From NCBI GenBank assembly GCA_900555715.1, contig USMC01000070.1, forward strand, positions 1-6,631: 6,631 bases of DNA, read 5' to 3'. The notes beneath the pieces are model-generated. The model did no database searches, was not told where the DNA came from, and saw only the letters and a program-made list of their open reading frames with translations. How positions within the stretch are numbered: position 1 is the stretch's first letter; every line of letters begins with the position of its first letter. Positions 1-6,310 of the stretch are shown in pieces. The position numbers and the translations under genes were made by a program. Origin of the DNA: an uncultured Porphyromonadaceae bacterium. GTDB taxonomy: Bacteria > Bacteroidota > Bacteroidia > Bacteroidales > Muribaculaceae.

Positions 1-9
1 CACGTTTTT

Positions 10-17
10 TATAATTG
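10..17 (+). promoter_or_regulatory. Possible -7 promoter box for the ClC gene
   Basis: TATAATTG matches the Bacteroidota -7 consensus TAnnTTTG at five of the six fixed positions. It would place a transcription start near position 23-24, giving a 5' leader of about 20 nt to the ATG at 44 or about 38 nt to the ATG at 62. The window begins 9 nt upstream, so the -33 element cannot be examined. This is a weak call in an A/T-rich region where partial matches occur by chance. Confidence 0.25.
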
Positions 18-43
18 AAAACAGCTACCAAACATAAATACGG

Positions 44-1444
44 ATGTGTTGTTGTAAAGATATGCCTAAACGTTTCAGCAAACACATCAATACTCTCACT
101 GCGAGACTCGCCGACTGGCGGATGCGCACAATCCCTGACGGAGCGTTCATCTTTATTGTGGCGTCGGTCATCGGTGCGCTCGCCGGTCTGACAGCGCACA
201 TTCTGAAATGGCTCATCGGCATAATATCCGCTTTCGCAATCGGCAATGCACAGCCCGATGTGATGAACTACCGTCTGCTCATCTTCCCCTGTATCGGTCT
301 TGTGCTCACGTCGCTATACTCGCGATATATCGCCCGCGCAGACATGGCGCACGGCACCAGCAAGCTCATCAGAGATGTCAGATCCGGTCATTTCAACCTT
401 CCGTCGCGCTTTATTTACTCGCCTGTCGTAGGGTGCTCGCTCACTATGGGGCTGGGAGGCTCGGCAGGCGCCGAAGGTCCGATAGCCTACTCGGGAGCGG
501 CGATAGGAAGTTCTTTAGGACGGCTTTTCAAGGTGTCGCCGAGGTTTATGATGATACTCTTCGGATGTGGCGCTGCCGCAGCTATCGCAGGGATATACAA
601 AGCTCCCATCGGCGGGGCGCTCTACACCCTGGAAGTGCTCAAACTCGAACTGTCGACGCTCTCTGTTATCGCACTGCTGACAACATGTCTTATTGCCTCA
701 ATGGTTTCGTTTTCCATGTCTGCCTACTCTCCCGACGTCAGTTTCGTACAGCACACGATGTTCGACCCTTCCATTCTTCCCGCCGTCGTCGTATTGGGCA
801 TCTTCCTCGGACTCTATTCGCTCATCTATTTCAAAACCATGCGCGGTGTCGGCGGTCTCCTTGTGAAAGTAAAGAACACACTGGCGAAAAATATCATCGC
901 CGGACTCATTCTGGCAGCTCTTGTGTTTCTGTTCCCTTCATTTTTCGGTGAAGGACTCGGGTCGATGGAGAGAGTTCTCGACGGTGATTTCCGCCATGTC
1001 GTCGACTCGGGCGCACTCTACAGTCTCGCCGACAGCGGGTTTGCCGTAATCATGATTTTCGGCTTGTCCCTGCTCGCGAAGGCTGTGGCTGTCGGGACGA
1101 CAAACTATGGCGGCGGCGTCAGCGGCAACTTCACACCTACGCTGTTCGCAGGATGTATGGCAGGACTGTTTTTCGCCATGACATCGAACGCACTCTTCGG
1201 CACCACGTTCGACACCGCCAATTTTGCCCTCATGGGAATGGCAGGGGTCATGGCAGGAGTAATAAGGGCTCCGCTGATGGCGATATTCCTCACCACAGAA
1301 ATCACTCAGAATCTAAATCTTCTGCTGCCCATCACCCTTTCTGCCGCAATATCTTTCTGCATCGTCAAGATATTCTCGAAGCGCCCGTTCTTCCAGTCGG
1401 TCTACATCATCGAAGACCTCAAGGAACCGTCAGACAAGGAGTAA
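44..1444 (+). CDS. ClC-family chloride channel or Cl-/H+ antiporter, no CBS domains
   Basis: This 466-residue, strongly hydrophobic integral membrane protein carries the ClC selectivity-filter signatures. The gating motif is GSAGAEGP around residues 139-146, with the external gating glutamate at E144. GNFTP at 361-365 matches the GxFxP motif. The first filter loop reads AHGTS around 102-106 instead of the GSGIP of E. coli ClC, so the usual central Ser position appears to be His. The second canonical glutamate (E203 of E. coli ClC-ec1) aligns with V198 in the segment LYTLEVLK. The position of filter Tyr445 appears to be Phe in KRPFFQS near the C-terminus. The chain stops shortly after the last membrane segment, so the CBS pair found in many larger homologues is absent. 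Family membership is firm; channel versus exchanger is undecided. An in-frame ATG at 62 gives a more ordinary N-terminus (MPKRFSK) than MCCCKD and may be the true start. The stop lies 3 nt from the stop of the convergent acyl-activating enzyme gene. Confidence 0.93.
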   Translation: MCCCKDMPKRFSKHINTLTARLADWRMRTIPDGAFIFIVASVIGALAGLTAHILKWLIGIISAFAIGNAQPDVMNYRLLIFPCIGLVLTSLYSRYIARADMAHGTSKLIRDVRSGHFNLPSRFIYSPVVGCSLTMGLGGSAGAEGPIAYSGAAIGSSLGRLFKVSPRFMMILFGCGAAAAIAGIYKAPIGGALYTLEVLKLELSTLSVIALLTTCLIASMVSFSMSAYSPDVSFVQHTMFDPSILPAVVVLGIFLGLYSLIYFKTMRGVGGLLVKVKNTLAKNIIAGLILAALVFLFPSFFGEGLGSMERVLDGDFRHVVDSGALYSLADSGFAVIMIFGLSLLAKAVAVGTTNYGGGVSGNFTPTLFAGCMAGLFFAMTSNALFGTTFDTANFALMGMAGVMAGVIRAPLMAIFLTTEITQNLNLLLPITLSAAISFCIVKIFSKRPFFQSVYIIEDLKEPSDKE

Positions 1445-1447
1445 ATC

Positions 1448-3184
1448 TTATTTGTACAGAAAGCGGCGTATCGAGCGCTTCGGCGTCTTCTCGAACTCCT
1501 CGGGCATAATCTCTATGGACTGCACCTGCTCGTAAGGCGCCACAATGGCATTAAGGCTCTTGCGGTTGGCTTCCATGGCCTCGCGGAGCTGCTCGTCGTT
1601 GAGCCCGTCGCGGCGCACCTGCTCATCATCGGGATGACACAGAGCCACAAGCTTGCCGCCGCGGTCGATGACAAGACATTCGTTGACGTACGGCATATTG
1701 CTGAGTTTCGACTCAATTTCTTCGGGATAGATGTTCTGTCCGTTCGACGAGAGAATCATTGTCTTATAGCGTCCCCGTATGTGCACCGTCCGGTCGGAAG
1801 GCTCGCTGAGCCATCCCATATCGCCTGTATGCAGCCAGCCGTCGGCTTCAAGCGCCTGCTCGGTGGCGTCGGGATTCTTATAGTAGCCTTTCATCACATT
1901 GAGACCGCGCACCATTATCTCACCCTGGGGATGACCGTCGGCAGTGCGCGGCAGAGTCTCATCCACAAGTATCTTCGCCTCCATGATTCCCTTGAGCGTG
2001 CGCCCCGCCGAACCCGGCTCGAAGCGGCGCCACGGCGAATAGCTTATCAGCGGTCCGCATTCCGTCATGCCGAATCCTACTGTGAAAGGAAACTTGATGC
2101 GGCAGAGGAAGTCTTCAACCTCGGCATTGAGTGGTGCGCCGCCGACAATCACCTCCTCGAACGCACCGCCGAAAGCATCGACGAGCTTGTTGCGGATAAG
2201 GCTGTAGACAGCCTTGTCGAGCATGGGCACAGCGAGCACCCAGCGCATAGCTTTCTTCGTGATGGCAGGGACGACGACCTTGCGGTAGATTTTCTCAAGA
2301 ATGAGGGGCACACAGATAATCAGCGACGGCCGCACCTGACGCATGGCGCGCAGCAGGACCATCGGCGTCGGCGTTTTGCCGAGAAGGGTGACGTGGCTGC
2401 CTACGGCAAGAGGCGTAAGCATATCGAACGCACAGCCATAGGCATGGGCGAGCGGAAGGAACGACAGCGCCCGCGAGCTCTGGTAGTGGAGCTTGGAGCG
2501 GATGCCGAACACGACATTGCCACGAAGATTGTCGAGCGACAGCATGACGCCCTTCGAATATCCTGTAGTGCCCGACGTGTAGTTGATTACCGCCGTCGAG
2601 CTGCCGTCGAAATGCTTATAGCGTATGTTGTCGGGGGCAAATCCGTTCGGATAGCGCTTCCGGAAACAGCGGGTGAGACTCATCACTATCGAATCGTAAG
2701 TCGTCGAGCCGCGCTTGCCCGATTTTACATTCGAGCGCGAGGCTATGACAGTCCGCGAATCGAGCGACACAACCACACGCAGCTGAGGCATGGCTTCGAA
2801 ATCGAGCGATGGGAAAATACCGTCGGAAACGAACAGCATCACCGCGTCCGAATGGTCGACGATATGCTGTGCGTCGGCAGGATTGAAATCATGAAGCACC
2901 GGCACTATCACGGCTCCGTAAGTTATCGTAGCCATGAACGTTATCACCCAGTTTGGCGTATTTTTACCCAGGAGGGCGATTTTGTCGCCGGGACGCACTC
3001 CGGCAAGTTCGAAGAACAGATGAAGACGGGCAATACGACGCGCCATGCTGCCATAGCTGATTGTTTTACCGTTGGTATAGTCGGTCAGCGCCGGCAGCGG
3101 GAAGTTGTCGATAAAACTATTCTGATATATCTGGAGGAGATCGTCGAAAGGCGGCTCGTTATATTGTTCTTCGAATCGGTACAT
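1448..3184 (-). CDS. AMP-binding long-chain acyl-CoA (or acyl-ACP) synthetase
   Basis: This 578-residue ANL-superfamily adenylating enzyme is predicted to activate a fatty acid with ATP to an acyl-adenylate and then pass it to CoA or ACP, releasing AMP and PPi. Visible core motifs in order are: the P-loop YTSGTTGYSKG at 202-212; GGAPL near 348-352; FGMTECGP at 371-378; HTGDMG at 452-457 with the ribose-binding Asp; GRYKTMI at 471-477 at the hinge; and NGQNIYPEEIES at 481-492, typical of long-chain synthetases. Length fits the family. No signal peptide or membrane anchor is evident, so it is probably cytosolic or peripheral. The C-terminal A10 region reads EKTPKRSIRR, and the position usually holding the catalytic Lys does not align cleanly with a Lys. 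It is the last gene of a minus-strand unit, starting 12 nt after the adk stop. No Shine-Dalgarno is visible. Substrate chain length and acceptor cannot be told from the sequence. It could equally serve an acyl-ACP or phospholipid-recycling role. Confidence 0.92.
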   Translation of the reverse strand: MYRFEEQYNEPPFDDLLQIYQNSFIDNFPLPALTDYTNGKTISYGSMARRIARLHLFFELAGVRPGDKIALLGKNTPNWVITFMATITYGAVIVPVLHDFNPADAQHIVDHSDAVMLFVSDGIFPSLDFEAMPQLRVVVSLDSRTVIASRSNVKSGKRGSTTYDSIVMSLTRCFRKRYPNGFAPDNIRYKHFDGSSTAVINYTSGTTGYSKGVMLSLDNLRGNVVFGIRSKLHYQSSRALSFLPLAHAYGCAFDMLTPLAVGSHVTLLGKTPTPMVLLRAMRQVRPSLIICVPLILEKIYRKVVVPAITKKAMRWVLAVPMLDKAVYSLIRNKLVDAFGGAFEEVIVGGAPLNAEVEDFLCRIKFPFTVGFGMTECGPLISYSPWRRFEPGSAGRTLKGIMEAKILVDETLPRTADGHPQGEIMVRGLNVMKGYYKNPDATEQALEADGWLHTGDMGWLSEPSDRTVHIRGRYKTMILSSNGQNIYPEEIESKLSNMPYVNECLVIDRGGKLVALCHPDDEQVRRDGLNDEQLREAMEANRKSLNAIVAPYEQVQSIEIMPEEFEKTPKRSIRRFLYK

Positions 3185-3196
3185 TGTCGGTATTTT

Positions 3197-3781
3197 TCAG
3201 TGCTTGTCTTTATGCCGGTCGAGTGTGCCGCTTATTTCTTTGAAAATATCGTCGACACTACCGCTTCCCTTGATGGCATTGTACTGCCCCTTGCTCAGAT
3301 AATAGTCGCGCAGCGGTGCCGTCTGCTTATGGTATACGGCAATCCTTTTCTTGATAGTGTCAAGATTGTCGTCGCTGCGCCCGCTGTCCTTACCTCGTTT
3401 GACAAGGCGGTCGATAAGCTCATCATCGGCGACCTCAAGTCCGACAACAGCGTGGACTGCCGTTCCATATTCGGCAAGCATTTCTGAAAGCGCTTCTGCC
3501 TGAGCCACTGTGCGGGGGAATCCGTCAAAAATCACGCCTTTGTTAAGCGAGTGCGGATTCTCGTGGAAAAGATCATGAAGAACGTCGATCATCAGCTCGT
3601 CGGGGATAAGAAGACCCTTCGAGATGTAGGAATCGGCAAGTTTACCTAATGGTGTACCTTTGGCAATATGTTCACGGAGAAGTTCGCCGGTGGAAATATG
3701 ATGGAGACCGTAACGCTCTACAAGGCGTTCGCTCTGTGTTCCCTTGCCGCTGCCGGGAGCTCCGAAAATTACAATATTCAT
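3197..3781 (-). CDS. adk: Adenylate kinase, short (non-zinc) LID form
   Basis: Adenylate kinase catalyses ATP + AMP <-> 2 ADP in the cytosol. The 194-residue chain begins with the Walker A loop GAPGSGKGT at residues 7-15. This is followed by the AMP-binding segment HISTGELLR at 28-36 and the diagnostic DGFPRT at 86-91. The LID region, RLVKRGKDSGRSDDN around 125-139, is short and lacks the inserted roughly 27-residue zinc-type LID of long bacterial enzymes such as the 214-residue E. coli Adk. It retains the catalytic arginines and the RxDD pattern. This short form is usual in Bacteroidota. The gene lies 17 nt downstream of hpt and 12 nt upstream of the acyl-activating enzyme gene on the same strand, which suggests co-transcription. 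In other Bacteroidales that I recall, hpt-adk is commonly followed by obgE, so the downstream gene here is a notable difference. Confidence 0.97.
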   Translation of the reverse strand: MNIVIFGAPGSGKGTQSERLVERYGLHHISTGELLREHIAKGTPLGKLADSYISKGLLIPDELMIDVLHDLFHENPHSLNKGVIFDGFPRTVAQAEALSEMLAEYGTAVHAVVGLEVADDELIDRLVKRGKDSGRSDDNLDTIKKRIAVYHKQTAPLRDYYLSKGQYNAIKGSGSVDDIFKEISGTLDRHKDKH

Positions 3782-3798
3782 ATTATTGACATCGAGGA

Positions 3799-4341
3799 CT
3801 ATGCCTCTTTTAGAATGTAGATATCGTTGAGATTTCGCGCGAGACCGTTAAGGTCGAGACCGTAGCCGATGATGAATTTCGTCGGGATGTTGAAACCCAC
3901 ATAGTCAGGCTTTACAGGACGGACAAGAGCATCCGGTTTGAAAAGAAGAGTAGCGATTTTTATTTCCGCCGGATTTTTCTTTTTCAGGTCGCCCACAAGG
4001 CGGTAAATGGTGTTGCCGGTGTCGACAATGTCTTCCACGACTATGACTGTGCGCCCTTCTATATTCTCGTGTAAGCCGAGTACCTCTTTGACAGCGCCCG
4101 AGCTTTCCGTGCCCTCATAGCTTTTCAGACGGATAAACGTGATTTCAGCATCTATCTCTTCCACAGCGCGGAAAAGATCGCTCGCAAAGGGAAACGCGCC
4201 GTTAAGAACGCATATAAAAAGAGGCTTCTTGCCGGCGCAGTCGCGCGTTATTTCTCTGCCCAGCTCTTCAACCCGGGCATTTATCTTATCTCTGGTGATA
4301 TAAGGCTCAAACGTCAAGCCTTCATAAGTCACTTGTCTCAT
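3799..4341 (-). CDS. hpt: Hypoxanthine(-guanine) phosphoribosyltransferase
   Basis: This cytosolic purine-salvage enzyme transfers phosphoribose from PRPP to hypoxanthine and/or guanine, giving IMP/GMP and PPi. The 180-residue length is normal for bacterial Hpt. The PRPP-binding signature VIVVEDIVDTGNT spans residues 99-111, with the acidic pair E103/D104. The flexible-loop Ser-Tyr pair is at 74-75 (LKSYEG). The first PRPP/PPi loop is LNGAF near 46-50. The purine-site region follows, with KPDYVGF around 144-150 and IIGYGLDLNGLAR from 157. It is the first gene of the hpt-adk-acyl-activating-enzyme unit, and a consensus -7 box lies about 22 nt upstream of its start. The start codon is supported by the promoter position and by the lack of a further in-frame upstream start between promoter and ATG. 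Relative preference for hypoxanthine, guanine or xanthine cannot be read from the sequence. Confidence 0.96.
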   Translation of the reverse strand: MRQVTYEGLTFEPYITRDKINARVEELGREITRDCAGKKPLFICVLNGAFPFASDLFRAVEEIDAEITFIRLKSYEGTESSGAVKEVLGLHENIEGRTVIVVEDIVDTGNTIYRLVGDLKKKNPAEIKIATLLFKPDALVRPVKPDYVGFNIPTKFIIGYGLDLNGLARNLNDIYILKEA

Positions 4342-4361
4342 CGTTGATTCGAAATAAATTG

Positions 4362-4371
4362 TGCAAATTTA
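4362..4371 (-). promoter_or_regulatory. Bacteroidota -7 promoter box driving hpt-adk-acyl-activating enzyme
   Basis: On the minus strand this reads TAAATTTGCA, an exact match to the Bacteroidota consensus TAnnTTTG. The expected transcription start is near 4357-4358, about 15 nt upstream of the hpt ATG, a normal leader length. No TTTG -33 element is present at the expected 19-21 nt spacing, so the call rests on the -7 box. The other strong promoter in this window (6514-6523) has the same TTTGCA continuation. Confidence 0.7.
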
Positions 4372-4407
4372 AGAATTATTTCCCAATGCATCATCATCCG
4401 GTCCCCG

Positions 4408-4451
4408 CAAAGATTACACAAAGATTGCCACAAAGATCAAAATACAAAGAG
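4408..4451 (-). repeat. Phased CAAAGAT direct repeats upstream of the hpt promoter
   Basis: On the plus strand CAAAGAT occurs at 4408-4414, 4419-4425 and 4431-4437, with a degenerate fourth copy CAAAGAG at 4445-4451. Copy starts are 11, 12 and 14 nt apart, close to one helical turn. Relative to the predicted hpt start the first three lie at roughly -50, -61 and -73 on the promoter-proximal side, where activator sites often fall. The last copies also form the T-rich tail of the terminator at 4449-4478 on the minus strand, so part of the pattern may simply reflect that. Function is unknown. Confidence 0.4.
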
Positions 4452-4478
4452 GTCGTGCCCATTTTTGAACACGACCTC
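4434..4478 (-). terminator. Intrinsic terminator of the secreted lamin-tail protein gene
   Basis: GAGGTCGTG at 4449-4457 and CACGACCTC at 4470-4478 form a perfect 9-bp stem with a 12-nt loop. On the minus strand the stem is followed at once by a T-rich stretch, CTTTGTATTTTG. It begins about 25 nt after the stop codon of the minus-strand gene ending at 4503. This arrangement fits a rho-independent terminator that insulates the hpt unit from read-through. No comparable T-run follows the stem directly on the plus strand, so it is called unidirectional. Confidence 0.8.
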
Positions 4479-4502
4479 ATATATCATGTTAGTTTTATAA
4501 TA

Positions 4503-6281
4503 TTACTTCACTATGAGTTTCTTGCCGGCGCGGATGTAGATGCCTGCGGGAAGTGTTGTGGTGTCGTCGGCTACACGTATGCCGTGAAGGTTATATACAG
4601 CGGTGTCGGCGGTGAAGTCGGCGGTGACATTGTCAATACCGGAAGTGCCTGTCGTCGTGACGGCGCATTCTTTCGAGCTCGGTGTCTTGAAGCCGTTGCT
4701 CACGCCATAGACGGCATAGTAGTAAGTCTTGCCGGGGTCGAGACCTTTTACTTCGTAGCTTGATGCTGAGCCGTCGACATTTACCTTTTCTACAATCTTG
4801 CGTACAAGACCTGTCTCGTTCATTGTATGGCTGCCATATCCTTCGCAGTAGTCCATCGGGTGCTCGATCCATTCTTCGACGTAGAATTTATCGTGCGGCT
4901 GATAGCATTCAGGGCGGCGGTAATATGTCACATCGGTACCCCACAGTCCCGATACGCGGTCATTGCAGTCGTAGCTCTCGTATCCGAGAAGGTCTATGAG
5001 CGATCCGTTGGGGTCGAAGAGTCCGATGGCGTCATCGCCTGTGAATGTCATTATATTAGCATATCCTCCGTCCTGGAAGCCGATAGTCTTGTCGGCGATG
5101 TCGCGCAGGGCAGCGAACTGGGCATTGCATATCGTATAGGTTTTGCCGGCTTCGAGGATTTGGTCGGGCAGAAGGAATTCGCAGGCAGTAAGACCGCCGG
5201 CGCCGTTCGATTCCATCATCAGCGAATAGCCGTCGAGCGACACATCTTTGCCGGTGCCGTTGAATATCTCTATGGCGCGGTTGTTCGACTTACCTTCGAT
5301 ATATTTGGTGAACATCAGGTCGGGAGCGACGAGCTTGTCTTCTTCCTTGGTGTAGACGGTGAGTACGATCTTGTCCATGCCGAATGCCTTCCAGTTGGCT
5401 GTGAATGAGTTGTCCGAAGTACCGGAAGCCTCTTCTATTTCCGGCGAATATACTTTGGCGTTGCCTGTGAGGATTATCTTCTGCTCGACAGCTCCGGAAG
5501 TGATGACAAGAGTCTCTTCTTTCGATCCGGCATTCTTTGGAGTGAAACGGATATTGAGGACATTCTCTGTGGTCTGACCGACGGTGAAATTTTCGGTATC
5601 GCCGATTTTCAGTTCGCTGGCAGGTCCGGCGATATCAAGAGTGACTGTACGCTCTTCACTGTCGTTGCCTACCATTATATCGTTGAAGTGATGATAGAAT
5701 GCCGAAGGTACGAGAACCGGTGCGGAAGCTTCCTCCACTTCTTCGAACACAACGATGTCGGATAGGAAAAATCGCGTCACCTTGTTGTCCCTTGCAGTAG
5801 AGGAGAACTTGAGACGGCTGCCGGTGGGAATATTGCTGAAGATGAGCTCAAAAGGCTCTTCATTGCGGTCAGAAATGTTGTTTCTGCTGTTGCTGTCGAT
5901 AATCTGTTCAGAACCTTCCACGCCAACAAACTCAACATGTACGTCAACATTGTCCTTGAGCCATGCTTGTGCACGGAATCGCACTTTGACGCTTTTTGCC
6001 ACCTCTGACGAGAAGCTGATGGCAGGCGAAGTGGCGTTGCCGGTCTTTGTTTTGGCACTGAACTTGATGGCGCGCTCGCTTGTGTAGGCGTTGAGCGACG
6101 TCCAGCCGCTGTTGTCGGCTGCAGCTGCTTCGAAATAGGTCGATTCGGAGAAATATCCGCCCTGAATGACGGTACTCTTACATTTTGCAAAAGATTCCTG
6201 GAATACAGGCATATATGCGGCAGCCGAAGCTACTCCGCACATCGCAGTCAGAAGCAGAACAAGGGTAAAAAACTTTTTCAT
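4503..6281 (-). CDS. Secreted lamin-tail-domain protein with Ig-like and split FN3 domains and a short C-terminal sorting-like tail
   Basis: This 592-residue exported protein of unknown function begins with a classical signal peptide (MKKFFTLVLLLTAMCGVASA), probably cleaved near residue 20. There is no lipobox Cys at the cleavage site. Residues ~25-182 look like a beta-rich jelly-roll or choice-of-anchor domain. Residues ~190-276 resemble a choice-of-anchor-D/ASH-type Ig-like domain (NFTVGQ...IRFTPKNAG...LVITSG). Residues ~279-313 resemble the first strands of a fibronectin III domain (SFTANWKAFGMDKIVLTVYT). A lamin-tail domain follows at ~317-470 (MFTKYIEG, AIEIFNGTGKDVSLDGYSL, GDDAIGLFDPNGSLIDLLGY). 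FN3-like strands resume at ~491-546 (YEVKGLDPGKTYYYAVYGVS). The C-terminus (VYNLHGIRV...LPAGIYIRAGKKLIVK) resembles the end of a T9SS-type sorting domain but is much shorter. I see no catalytic motif. An ATG at 6312-6314 would add 11 residues in front of the signal peptide; the ATG at 6279-6281 is preferred because MKK starts the signal sequence. Likely periplasmic or surface-associated, perhaps in adhesion or binding. Confidence 0.85.
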   Translation of the reverse strand: MKKFFTLVLLLTAMCGVASAAAYMPVFQESFAKCKSTVIQGGYFSESTYFEAAAADNSGWTSLNAYTSERAIKFSAKTKTGNATSPAISFSSEVAKSVKVRFRAQAWLKDNVDVHVEFVGVEGSEQIIDSNSRNNISDRNEEPFELIFSNIPTGSRLKFSSTARDNKVTRFFLSDIVVFEEVEEASAPVLVPSAFYHHFNDIMVGNDSEERTVTLDIAGPASELKIGDTENFTVGQTTENVLNIRFTPKNAGSKEETLVITSGAVEQKIILTGNAKVYSPEIEEASGTSDNSFTANWKAFGMDKIVLTVYTKEEDKLVAPDLMFTKYIEGKSNNRAIEIFNGTGKDVSLDGYSLMMESNGAGGLTACEFLLPDQILEAGKTYTICNAQFAALRDIADKTIGFQDGGYANIMTFTGDDAIGLFDPNGSLIDLLGYESYDCNDRVSGLWGTDVTYYRRPECYQPHDKFYVEEWIEHPMDYCEGYGSHTMNETGLVRKIVEKVNVDGSASSYEVKGLDPGKTYYYAVYGVSNGFKTPSSKECAVTTTGTSGIDNVTADFTADTAVYNLHGIRVADDTTTLPAGIYIRAGKKLIVK

Positions 6282-6310
6282 AAAAAATGATGGTTTATGA
6301 TAAATCACGT

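Noticed and set aside
208..951. A 247-codon plus-strand frame within the ClC gene
   Set aside because: It overlaps the ClC gene in another frame, its Arg/His/Cys-rich translation is typical of a shifted frame, and the ClC reading has all the family motifs.
1634..3487. A 617-codon plus-strand open frame opposite the synthetase and adk genes
   Set aside because: It is antisense to two clearly real genes, crosses their junction, is rich in Arg/His/Ala as expected of a shadow frame, and shows no recognisable domain.
4344..4763. A 139-codon plus-strand frame starting in the hpt upstream region
   Set aside because: It runs through the terminator hairpin and into the antisense of the lamin-tail gene; no domain is visible.
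4827..5408. A 193-codon plus-strand frame opposite the lamin-tail gene
   Set aside because: It is antisense to a gene with a signal peptide and recognisable domains; no motif or start context supports it.
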